A stretch of DNA of 64,000 nucleotides from SZUA-430 sp965227535. Lineage in GTDB: Bacteria; Pseudomonadota; Alphaproteobacteria; Micropepsales; Micropepsaceae. The position numbers were made by a program, and so were the translations under genes. Positions within the stretch are counted from its first letter, which is position 1. The number at the start of each line of letters is the position of its first letter. The DNA is taken from NCBI GenBank assembly GCA_965227535.1, contig OZ245761.1:3410001-3474000 (forward strand), written 5' to 3'. The notes beneath the pieces were generated by a model. The model was not told where the DNA came from, did no database searches, and worked only from the letters and a program-made list of their open reading frames with translations. Of this stretch, positions 25,306 to 34,500 are shown one piece after another.

Positions 25306-27012
25306 ATGCGCGCCCACACCGGCGCGCTGATCGCCGGCGCAGGCGAAGCCGCCGGCACATTCGCCGCGCGCCAACTCTACCGCAGCCAATACTGGCAGCG
25401 CGGCCTGAACGGCCCCGCACCCGACCGCATCCTCGTCAACCCGCGCTGCTTCTACCGAAAGAGCATGGCGGAAGCCGAACTCCTCATCATGGGCCGCTTC
25501 CGCTTGCCCGGCGGCGACGCGACCGCGCGCGACGGCTCACCGTTCTTCATCAAACCGCCCAGCGAACTCTGGTCGGAAAGCCTGCACTCGTTCCACTGGC
25601 TCCGCCACTTCGATGCCGGCGGGTCGGAGCCGGTGCAAGAACACCTGCGCCAACTCATCGCGCATTGGGTCAGGAGTTACGGCAGCTGGCACGAACTCGC
25701 CTGGCGTCCGCACGTCCTCGCCCGCCGCCTCATCACCTGGTCCAGCTTCGGCCGCCTGATCCTGCTCCACGCCGACGTCCTCTTCCGCTCGCGCGTGCTG
25801 CTCTCGATGGCGCGCCAAGCAAGACATCTGTCGAAGACAGCGCGCACAGCCGCCCCCGGCATGCCGCGCATCACGGCGGCGATCGGTCTCGTGCAGTCGG
25901 GCGTCTGCCTGCCCGACGGCGATTGGCGCATGAACAAGGGACTGCACATCCTCGCCAACGAACTCGGCGAACAAATCCTCCAAGACGGCGGCCACGTCTC
26001 GCGCAATCCGGAAAACGTGCTCGCGATCGCCAGCGACCTCCTCGCGCTGATGGATGCGATGACCCAGCGCGACCTCATCATCCCCGTCACCATCCGGCGC
26101 GCGCTCGACCGCATGATGCCGATGATCCGCTTCATGCTGCACGGCGACGGCCGCTTGGCGCTGTTCAACGGCGGCACCGAAGGCGCGGAAGGCTGGGCGC
26201 AGACGCTGCTCACTTACGACACCGGCCGCAACAAGACGCCGCTGCACGCGCAGAACTCGGGCTATCACCGCATCGACTGCGGCCAGACGCAGCTCATCGC
26301 CGACACCGGCATCGCCCCGCCCGCGCGCCTGTCGTCGACCGCGCACGCCGGCTGCCTCTCCTTCGAACTCAGCGCCGCCGGCGAACGCATCATCGTCAAC
26401 TGCGGCGCGTCATTGTTGAAAGGCCCCGAGTGGGCGCAAGCAATGCGCGCCACCGCCGCCCACTCGACGCTCGCCGTCGCCGACACGCCGTCCGCCCACA
26501 TCGTCGCCGGAAAGTGGAGCGCAAAACTCCTCGGCACGCGTTTGATCGAAGGCCCGACGCGCGTCGACGCCAAGCGCCGCGAAAGCGAAGACGGCATCCA
26601 CATCGACGCCAGCCACGACGCCTACGCGGCGCCCTTCGGCCTGATCCACGAACGCCGCTGGTTCGTCTCCCACGACGGCAGCGACATCCGCGGCGAAGAC
26701 AAACTCACCCCGCGTGACGCCGCGACCACCGCGCGCCGCTTCGTCATCCGCTTCCACTTGCACCCGACGGTGAAGGTCACGCGCATGGCCGACGGCCGCG
26801 CCGCGGTGCTGACCCTGCCCAGCGGCGCCACCTGGCGCCTGGGCTCCGACGCGCAACTCGAAATCACCGACAGCGTCTACCTGGCCGCGGGCGATGCCAT
26901 CCGCAAAACCCACCAGATCGTCATCGCCGGCGAAACCGGCCCCGAACCCGCCGCTGTCAAATGGGCGATCAAGAAAATCGCCGGTTTCGAACCCGACCCG
27001 CCTGTGAATTGA
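25306..27012 (+). CDS. Heparinase II/III family protein
   Basis: The protein of about 568 residues matches the alphaproteobacterial heparinase II/III-like family found between rpe and purH. An N-terminal (alpha/alpha) toroid-like half (about 60-310) is followed by a beta-rich half that begins near LHAQNSGYHRIDCGQTQLIA. That half contains IVNCGASLLKGPEWAQAMR and ATAAHSTLAV, the His region typical of the family. Known relatives are polysaccharide lyases, but this conserved subgroup has no proven substrate. The frame is open from 25111 inside rpe; 25306 (MRAHTGALIAG) is chosen as it follows the rpe stop and gives the usual length. An ATG at 25159 is an alternative. Confidence 0.85.
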   Translation: MRAHTGALIAGAGEAAGTFAARQLYRSQYWQRGLNGPAPDRILVNPRCFYRKSMAEAELLIMGRFRLPGGDATARDGSPFFIKPPSELWSESLHSFHWLRHFDAGGSEPVQEHLRQLIAHWVRSYGSWHELAWRPHVLARRLITWSSFGRLILLHADVLFRSRVLLSMARQARHLSKTARTAAPGMPRITAAIGLVQSGVCLPDGDWRMNKGLHILANELGEQILQDGGHVSRNPENVLAIASDLLALMDAMTQRDLIIPVTIRRALDRMMPMIRFMLHGDGRLALFNGGTEGAEGWAQTLLTYDTGRNKTPLHAQNSGYHRIDCGQTQLIADTGIAPPARLSSTAHAGCLSFELSAAGERIIVNCGASLLKGPEWAQAMRATAAHSTLAVADTPSAHIVAGKWSAKLLGTRLIEGPTRVDAKRRESEDGIHIDASHDAYAAPFGLIHERRWFVSHDGSDIRGEDKLTPRDAATTARRFVIRFHLHPTVKVTRMADGRAAVLTLPSGATWRLGSDAQLEITDSVYLAAGDAIRKTHQIVIAGETGPEPAAVKWAIKKIAGFEPDPPVN

Positions 27013-27089
27013 GACATTCCCTCATCTTCCGGTGGGGGGATGGCCGTGCTATTTCGCGCCTCGCCAATCTTAAAGGGTGAGGCTCTCCC

Positions 27090-28703
27090 ATGTCGTCAGT
27101 TGATGCGCGTCCGGTCCGCCGGGCGCTCCTGTCCGTTTCCGACAAGACCGGCCTGGTCGATTTCGCCCGCAGCCTCACAAAGCTCGGCGTCGACCTGATC
27201 TCGACCGGCGGCACATCGAAAGCGATCGCCGACGCGGGCCTCAAAGTCACCGACGTCGCAACCGTCACCGGGTTCCCGGAAATGATGGACGGCCGCGTGA
27301 AGACGCTTCACCCGCGCGTCCACGGCGGCCTGCTCGCGCTGCGCGACGATCCGGCGCACGCGAAGGCGATGAAAGAACACGGCATCGAAGGCATCGACCT
27401 TCTTGTCTGCAATCTCTACCCGTTCGAAGAAACCGTCGCCCGCAAAGCCGACTTCGAAGAGACCGTCGAAAACATCGACATCGGCGGCCCCGCGATGATC
27501 CGCGCCGCCTCGAAGAACCACGGCTACGTCGCGGTCATCGTCGACGTCGAAGACTACGCCACGGTGCTCACCGAACTCGAAGCCAGCTGCGGCACGCTCT
27601 CGATGGCGACGCGCAAAGCCCTCGCCGCCAAAGCCTACGCCCGCACCGCCGCCTACGACGCCGCCATCGCCACTTGGTTCGACGGCGAACTCAGCGCCGC
27701 GAAGAAGCCGGAAGAGCGCACCCCGCCGCGCCGCTTCGCCGTCGGCGGCAAACTGAAGCAAAGCCTGCGCTACGGCGAAAACCCGCATCAGTCGGCCGCG
27801 TTCTACGTCACCGGCGAAAAGCGCTACGGCGTCGCAACGGCCGAACAAATCGGCGGCAAAGAACTCTCCTACAACAACATCAACGACACCGACGCCGCCT
27901 ACGAATGCGTCGCCGAGTTCGACACAAAAGCCGCCGCCGTCGCCATCATCAAACACGCGAACCCCTGCGGCGTCGCCACGGCGCCATCGCTCGCCGAAGC
28001 CTATGCGTTGGCGCTGCGCTGCGACCCGGTCAGCGCCTTCGGCGGCATCGTCGCCTGCAACCGCAAACTCGACGGCGCCACCGCCGAGCAGCTCGCAAAA
28101 ATCTTCACCGAAGTCATCATCGCCCCCGACGCCGACGAAGACGCGAAGAAAATCCTGAGCGCGAAGAAGAACCTGCGTCTGCTCCTCGCGGGCGGCCTCC
28201 CCGATCCCGCAACGGCCGGCGCAACATTGCGCACCGTCGCCGGCGGCTTCCTGCTGCAAACACGCGACAACGGCCGCATCGCACCGAAGGACCTCAAGGT
28301 CGTCACCAAACGCAAACCGACCGACCAAGAAATCACCGACCTCATCTTCGCCTTCCGCGTCGCGAAACACGTGAAGTCGAACACCATCGTCTACGCCAAG
28401 GGCGGCGCCACCGCCGGCATCGGCGCCGGCCAAATGAGCCGCATCGACTCCGCCCGCATCGCCGCCTGGAAGGCCCAAGAAGCCGCAAAAGCAGCAGGCC
28501 TAACGGAATCGCTGGCCAAAGGATCGGTGGTAGCCTCCGATGCCTTCTTCCCCTTCGCCGACGGCCTCATCGCCGCCGCCGAAGCCGGCGCCACAGCGGT
28601 CATTCAGCCGGGCGGCTCCATCCGAGACGAAGAAGTAATAGCCGCCGCCGACGAACGCGGCCTAGCGATGGTCCTAACCGGCATGCGCCACTTCCGCCAC
28701 TAA
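27090..28703 (+). CDS. purH: Bifunctional AICAR transformylase/IMP cyclohydrolase
   Basis: The 537-residue protein performs the last two steps of IMP synthesis. The N-terminal MGS-like IMP cyclohydrolase domain (residues 8-150) includes RALLSVSDKTGLVDFARSL, STGGTSKAIADAG and MMDGRVKTLHPRVHGG. The C-terminal transformylase contains LRYGENPHQSAAFY (about 228), KELSYNNINDTDAAYE (about 256) and the catalytic stretch AAVAIIKHANPCGVA (about 281-295, Lys-His). The end SDAFFPFADGL and GGSIRDEEVIAAAD are typical. GGTGAGG precedes the ATG. Length equals the family norm. Confidence 0.97.
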   Translation: MSSVDARPVRRALLSVSDKTGLVDFARSLTKLGVDLISTGGTSKAIADAGLKVTDVATVTGFPEMMDGRVKTLHPRVHGGLLALRDDPAHAKAMKEHGIEGIDLLVCNLYPFEETVARKADFEETVENIDIGGPAMIRAASKNHGYVAVIVDVEDYATVLTELEASCGTLSMATRKALAAKAYARTAAYDAAIATWFDGELSAAKKPEERTPPRRFAVGGKLKQSLRYGENPHQSAAFYVTGEKRYGVATAEQIGGKELSYNNINDTDAAYECVAEFDTKAAAVAIIKHANPCGVATAPSLAEAYALALRCDPVSAFGGIVACNRKLDGATAEQLAKIFTEVIIAPDADEDAKKILSAKKNLRLLLAGGLPDPATAGATLRTVAGGFLLQTRDNGRIAPKDLKVVTKRKPTDQEITDLIFAFRVAKHVKSNTIVYAKGGATAGIGAGQMSRIDSARIAAWKAQEAAKAAGLTESLAKGSVVASDAFFPFADGLIAAAEAGATAVIQPGGSIRDEEVIAAADERGLAMVLTGMRHFRH

Positions 28704-28733
28704 CCGCACGACGCGGGAAGGATAACAATTTAG

Positions 28734-29000
28734 GTGTCATGGTCCGCGAAGGCGGACCACCCACGACTTTCAGCGTTCGCACAGTGGATGTGCTGTAAGT
28801 TTCACGCCAAGACGCAAAGACGCCAAGAGAACTCGCACTTCGGCGCGCAGCGCCATCACAAATTGGAATGGCGCCTTCGGCGCCAAAGAATCTCTGACTC
28901 TTGGCGTCTTTGCGTCTTGGCGTGAAACAAACAGCATAGACGCGGAGCGCTGCTCTGCCGAAAAAAGTCGTGGGTGGTCCGCCTTCGCGGACCATGACAC
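28734..29000. repeat. Composite nested inverted repeat, family copy C with perfect 37-bp outer arms
   Basis: Outer arms 28734-28770 and 28964-29000 are perfect 37/37 reverse complements, starting GTGTCATGGTCCGCGAAGGC. Each arm also contains its own small hairpin, GGTCCGC-GAAG-GCGGACC. Inside lie the inner arms 28799-28829 and 28898-28928 (GTTTCACGCCAAGACGCAAA and on), of the dispersed ACCAAG/GCCAAG family. The composite fills the 319-bp gap between purH and the UMF1 transporter and encodes nothing visible. No target-site duplication is evident at its ends. Confidence 0.9.
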
Positions 29001-29022
29001 GAGGGGAGGGGAATGGCGCGAC

Positions 29023-30486
29023 TCAATCCACCGCGAGCGCGCGTTCGTTCTTCACGAACAGCATGATCACGAACCCCGTGCCGAGCAGCAGCAGCACCGA
29101 CGCCAACCCGATCGCCTGGTTCTGCGACCACTCCGTCGCCCGTGCCACAACGAACGGCGCGAGGAACGCGGTCGCTGTCCCCGACAACGCATAGAGGCCG
29201 AAGAACTCCGTCATCTTCGACGGCGGTGCAATCCGCGCCAGCATCGTGCGGCTGTTCGCGTAAGAGGCCGTGATGAAGATCGCGATGATGATCACGATGA
29301 TCACATAGATGATCTCCGGCCACGACTTGAAGAACGGCAGCCCATGCACGGCGGGCAGCGCCGTGTCATACGGAATGAAGAACAAAATCGTATCCGGCCG
29401 CATCGACAGCGACAGCACCAGCCCCACCATCGTCCCGGCAACGGAAATCAAAATCCCACGCTGCGATCCGAACGTATGGTCCAGCCACCCGCCGAACACG
29501 CCACCGAACGTTGCGAAGATGCTCAAGATCACGCCGTAAACCAGCATGTCCAGCGGCCCCCACGAAAACGTCGTCGCCGCATAGATCCCGCCGAAAATCA
29601 GAATGGCGTTGTTGCCGTCGTTGTAGATCATGCGCCCAACAAGATAGAGCGCCACATTCCGATAGTGCCTCAACCCGCGCACGGTCTTGAACAGCGCGCG
29701 CGTTCCGCGCCGCACGGCCTCGGCTGGCCCAAGCATGACGCGCGGCTGATCCGGCGTGAAGAAGAACAACGGCAACCCAAGCACCAAGAACCACAACGCG
29801 AACAACGGCCCGACCATCCGCTCCGGCTCATGCGCGGCCTGATCGATCCCGAACCAAGGCTTCGCCGGCACGAACGGCCAATCGACGACACCGGGCAGCA
29901 CAAAGAAAATCAGCATGAACACAAGCAGAATCACGCCGGAAAAATTTCCAAGCGCCAACGCCAACCCAGACAGCGCGCCGATCTTCTTCTCCGGCACCAG
30001 CGTGGGCAGCATCGCGTTGTGAAACACGGCCGTGAAGTCGAACGACGCAAACGTCGCGACCAACAAGACGCACAGCGCAAAGAACGAAAGCCCTTGCTCT
30101 CCCGGCAACGCAAACCACAAAGCCGAAGCCGTCACGCCAAGCGCCACGGAAAATGCGAACAGCCAAGGCTTGCGCCGCCCGCCCGCATCCGCGATCGCCC
30201 CCAGAAACGGCGCAGTGACCGCAATGATCACGCCGGCCAGCGTGTTGAGATCCGCCCACAACGCCTGCCCCTTCACCGGATCGCCGACCAGATAGCGCGC
30301 GAAGTAAGGCGCAAAAATATAAATCGTGATCAGCAGAACATGCGGATTTCGCGCACCCTCGAACCAAGCCCATGCCCACTGCCCCAACGGCGACGCGCAT
30401 CGCCCGCCGCTCGCCGAAGGCTCTTCGACCGGCGTCATCAGCCGGACGCGCAGCGACGGCTTTCCGTCAGAAACTGAATCGCTCAT
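29023..30486 (-). CDS. UMF1-type MFS transporter
   Basis: The protein of about 487 residues has twelve predicted membrane helices and fits the UMF1/Atg22-like branch of the major facilitator superfamily. Supporting stretches are ARNPHVLLITIYIFAPYFAR at the first helix (about residue 42), LNTLAGVIIAVTAPFLGAIA with DAGGRRKPWL at the A-loop (about 80-108), and a central loop with PDQPRVMLGPAEAVR. Substrate unknown; yeast Atg22 exports amino acids from vacuoles. The frame is open upstream to 30660, but the ATG at 30486 (MSDSVSDGKPSLRVRL) starts the conserved protein. Confidence 0.85.
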   Translation of the reverse strand: MSDSVSDGKPSLRVRLMTPVEEPSASGGRCASPLGQWAWAWFEGARNPHVLLITIYIFAPYFARYLVGDPVKGQALWADLNTLAGVIIAVTAPFLGAIADAGGRRKPWLFAFSVALGVTASALWFALPGEQGLSFFALCVLLVATFASFDFTAVFHNAMLPTLVPEKKIGALSGLALALGNFSGVILLVFMLIFFVLPGVVDWPFVPAKPWFGIDQAAHEPERMVGPLFALWFLVLGLPLFFFTPDQPRVMLGPAEAVRRGTRALFKTVRGLRHYRNVALYLVGRMIYNDGNNAILIFGGIYAATTFSWGPLDMLVYGVILSIFATFGGVFGGWLDHTFGSQRGILISVAGTMVGLVLSLSMRPDTILFFIPYDTALPAVHGLPFFKSWPEIIYVIIVIIIAIFITASYANSRTMLARIAPPSKMTEFFGLYALSGTATAFLAPFVVARATEWSQNQAIGLASVLLLLGTGFVIMLFVKNERALAVD

Positions 30487-30626
30487 CTGTACTCGCGAAA
30501 GTGAATAGCGTGTCGCGCGAAGATTACGCACGAACCGCCGCGGCACGCGAGTGCCTTGACGCTGCTCACGCGGGCTGATCCTGATGCCCAAGATGAAATT
30601 GATCGCGACCTGAAACCGCCCGCCAC

Positions 30627-31466
30627 ATGCTGATGCCTTGGGAAGCCGTCGCCGCGGCACTAGTGGCCGCCGTGATGCACGCGGGTTGGAACGCGGGGCT
30701 CAAAGGCGGCAACGATCGCTTACTCGACGCGGCGCTCCTCTTCTCCGTCGCCGGCGTCATCGGCCTCATCTCGACGCTCTTCGCACCTGCAATGAACATC
30801 GAAGCCGCATGGTGGATCGCGCTCACGGCCGCCCTGCACATCCCCTATGTCTTCTACCTCGCGCGCGCCTACGAACTCGGCGAACTCAGTCACGTCTACA
30901 CCATCGCCCGTGGCCTTCCGCCGCTGATGATCACGGGCCTCGCCGCAGTGACCGTCGCCGAAATCCCCACGCCCGTCGCCGTCTTCGGCATCACGCTGAT
31001 CAGCCTGGGCATCCTCACCGTCGGCATGAGCCCCGGCGCGCACCGCCGCGGCACCATCATCGCGGCTATCGTCGCGGTCACGATCGCGCTGTACAGCGTC
31101 TCCGACGGCATCGGCGTCCGCCTCTCAGGCAGCGCGCTCGCCTACAACGGCTGGGTCTTCGCCGCGGTGGGCATCGCGACGATGATCATGGCCATCGCCA
31201 ATCGGGGCGCCAAGACGATCATCCCCTACGCACGCGTGAACTGGCGACGCGCCGTCATCGGCGGCGTCCTCTCTTACGTCAGCTACGGCCTAGTGCTCTG
31301 GGCGATGACGTTCGCGTCCATCGCCGGCGTCAGTGCCTTCCGCGAAACCTCCGTGGTCTTCGCGTCGCTGATCGGCATCCTATTCTTCGGCGAAGCAGCA
31401 GGCCCCCGCCGCATCATCGGCGCGCTGATCGTGGCGTTAGGCGCTGTGGTGCTGAAGCTGACCTAA
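30627..31466 (+). CDS. EamA/DMT-family transporter
   Basis: The 279-residue protein has ten hydrophobic segments arranged as two EamA repeats (about residues 5-135 and 145-275), the layout of drug/metabolite transporters. VMHAGWNAGLKGGNDRL near the start and SVVFASLIGILFFGEAAGPR near the end (about 250) match the family's helix-end patterns. It would move small metabolites across the inner membrane; the substrate is unknown. It is divergent from the UMF1 transporter, 140 bp apart. Confidence 0.88.
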   Translation: MLMPWEAVAAALVAAVMHAGWNAGLKGGNDRLLDAALLFSVAGVIGLISTLFAPAMNIEAAWWIALTAALHIPYVFYLARAYELGELSHVYTIARGLPPLMITGLAAVTVAEIPTPVAVFGITLISLGILTVGMSPGAHRRGTIIAAIVAVTIALYSVSDGIGVRLSGSALAYNGWVFAAVGIATMIMAIANRGAKTIIPYARVNWRRAVIGGVLSYVSYGLVLWAMTFASIAGVSAFRETSVVFASLIGILFFGEAAGPRRIIGALIVALGAVVLKLT

Positions 31467-31492
31467 TTTCGCGCGCCAGCGCGATATCCACT

Positions 31493-31568
31493 CAGCTTTA
31501 CCACCAAGACACCAAGGCACGAAGAGACACGAGCCCCTTCGTGTCTTGGTGCCTTGGTGGTAAAGCTG
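31493..31568. repeat. Long inverted repeat, family copy D (minimal form)
   Basis: Left arm 31495-31524 and right arm 31537-31566 (ending GCCTTGGTGGTAAAGC) are complementary over 30 bp with two mismatches and only 12 bp between them. It is the shortest family copy and is nearly a pure hairpin. The shared 3' flank GCTGAATCGAAACGCG follows. It lies between the convergent EamA and glutamate dehydrogenase genes, where it could also act as a bidirectional terminator. Confidence 0.88.
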
Positions 31569-31595
31569 AATCGAAACGCGCTAACGCGCGAAGAG

Positions 31596-34500
31596 TTACC
31601 CCATCAAATCCCGGATCTGGCTCGCAGCCAACGTCAATCGCGCGACGGTGAACGTGCCAGACCGTTCGAGATCGGTGATCAGTACGTTGACGCGCTCGAC
31701 CTGCTCACCGTGCGCCTGCGCCCAGGTTTCGACGGCAGCCGTGCCCGCCTGACGATCATCGCCCTGCGTGCCGTTCGCCAACGCTTGCGACGCAAGAGCC
31801 CGCTGATGCACCGCCAGATCGTCGATCAGCCGCCGCACGGCGAGCCGGTCCCAATGCTCCGGCAAGTTCATCCGCTCCGCCGCCAGCCGCAACCGGTCGA
31901 CGCCGATGCTCCGCGACGCCGCAAAATAAGCGCCCGCCACCATATCGAGCGGCTTCTTCGTCTCCGCTGACAGCCGCGCAATGTCGGGCACGGCGCCGAC
32001 GGCGCTCAACGCGCCTACATCGTCGGCGAGGTCTTCCGGCACGCCGGCGCTGCGCAACTCGGTGATCGTGGTCTCGATCGCGCGGCTTTCCGCCTCCGAC
32101 ACCAAGCTCGAGAACGTACCGCGCAGTTTCTCGACGCCTTGCGCATAGGGCGCGATCGCCTCGGCGATCGATACGTCGGCCTTAACATGCCGGTGGAACC
32201 ACAACGTCTGCCGCAACAAATGCAGCCCAAGTTTCGCATGCATGCCGATCTGCACGGCCGCCGGAATCTTGTTGTCCAGCGCATTGATCCGCGCCGCCAA
32301 CGCGTCGATGCCGAACGCATTGAGCGCGATTGTATACGCGCGCGCCAAGGCCGGCGTCTCCGCCGCGCTCGCCTCTTTCAGCCGATGCAGAAACACCGGC
32401 CCGCCGCGGTTGATCATGTCATTCGAGATGCACGTCGCCACGATCTCGCGCTTCAACCGGTGCGCCGCCATCGCCTTCGGAAAGCGGTCCCCGGCCTCGC
32501 GCGGGAAATACGCTTTCAGCGTCGCCGCAAAGAACGGATCGTCCGGCAGGCTCGACGAATTCAGCTCGTCGAACAGCTGCAGCTTCGCATACGCCAGCAA
32601 CACCGCGAGTTCCGGCCGCGTCAACCCTTCCTGCCGGTTCGCCCGCTCGCGCAAGCTATCGTTCGACGGCAAGCCCTCGACGGTCCGGTTCAACCGTCCA
32701 TCGCGCTCCAACGCCCGCATAAACCGGCCGTAAGCGTCCGATTCCCAATACCCACCGCTCTGCGCCACGCTCAGCGCCAGCGTCTGATTGTAGTTGTCGG
32801 CAAGCACCAACGCGGCAACGTCGTCCGTCATGCGCGCCAGCAACGCATCGCGCTCGCCGGCTTTGATCTCGCCCGTCGTCGTGCCGACGTTGAGCAGGAT
32901 CTTCAGGTTCACCTCATGGTCAGACGTGTCGACGCCGGCCGAATTGTCGATGGCGTCCGTGTTGATGCGCCCGCCGCCGCGCGCGTATTCGATGCGCCCG
33001 GCCTGCGTGAAGCCCAAATTCGCGCCTTCGCCCACGACCTTTGCGCCGACATCCCGCCCGTCGATGCGCACCGCGTCGTTCGCCTTGTCGCCCGCATCCG
33101 CGTTGTTCTCGGCCGAAGACTTCACGAACGTGCCGATACCGCCGAACCACAACAGATCGACCTGCGCCTTCAGCAGCGCCTTCATCACCTCCGAGGGCTC
33201 GGCATACTCGGCCGTGATGCCCGTCAGCGCCCGCACTTCCGGCGACAACGGGATCTTCTTCATCGATCGCGAGTAGACGCCGCCGCCCTTCGAAATTTTC
33301 GACTGGTCGTAATCCGCCCACGACGAACGCGGCAGATCGAAGATGCGCTGACGCTCGGCGAAACTCGCCGCCGGATCGGGATCCGGATCGAGAAAAATAT
33401 CGCGATGGTCGAATGCCGCGACCAACCGCGTCGCGTGCGACAGCAGCATCCCGTTGCCGAACACGTCGCCCGACATATCGCCGACGCCCACGACCGTGAA
33501 CGGCGACGTCTGAATGTCGGTGCCGATCTCGCGGAAGTGCCGCTTCACCGCTTCCCAAGCGCCGCGCGCGGTGATGCCCATCTTCTTGTGGTCGTAGCCG
33601 ACGGATCCGCCGCTTGCGAACGCGTCGTCCAGCCAGAACCCGTAATCCTTCGAAATACCGTTCGCGATATCGGAGAACGTCGCCGTCCCCTTATCCGCCG
33701 CGACGACGAGATAAGGGTCGTCGCCGTCATGCCGCACGACATCCTTCGGCGGCACGATCTTGCCGTCCGCCGCGATATTGTCGGTCACATCCAGCAGCGA
33801 CGCGATAAACGTCCTATAGGCGGCGATCCCGCCCGCCATCCAAGCCTCGCGGTTCGAAGCCGGCGGCAACTTCTTCGGATAAAACCCGCCCTTCGAACCG
33901 ACCGGCACGATGACCGCGTTCTTCACCTGCTGCGCCTTCACGAGGCTCAACACCTCGGTCCGGAAATCTTCGCGCCGGTCCGACCAGCGCAACCCGCCGC
34001 GCGCCACTTTGCCGAAGCGCAAATGAATGCCCTCGACCTCAGGCGAACACAGGAAAATCTCGACCATCGGCCGCGGCAACGGCAGCTCTTCGATTTTGGC
34101 TGAGTCGATCTTGAACGCGATCGAGGACCGCAGCGCTCCATCGGGCCCGGCCTGATAGAAATTCGTGCGCAACATCGACTGCACGACATTGCGGAAGCGT
34201 CGGATGATGCGGTCGTCGTCGAGGCTCGGCACCTTGGCCAGCGCATCGTCGATCTCCGCATTGATGCGCGCCTGCGCCTCATCGCGATCGCCATCTTTCG
34301 GGTCAAAGCGCGCATGGAAAAGCCGCGCCAGCGCCGCCGCGATCCGCGGATTGCGCGCCAGCGCCTCTTCCATCAACGCCTGGCTAGCCGCAAACGCCGC
34401 TTGCCGCAGATACTTGCCGACCGAGCGCAGCAAGGCGACGTCGCGCCACCCCAGCTCGGCCAGCAAGGTCAGCTTATTGAACCCGTCGCTCTCCGCCCGC

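Noticed and set aside
28734..29000. Composite repeat as an insertion sequence
   Set aside because: There is no transposase frame between the arms and no target-site duplication; it is listed as a repeat only.
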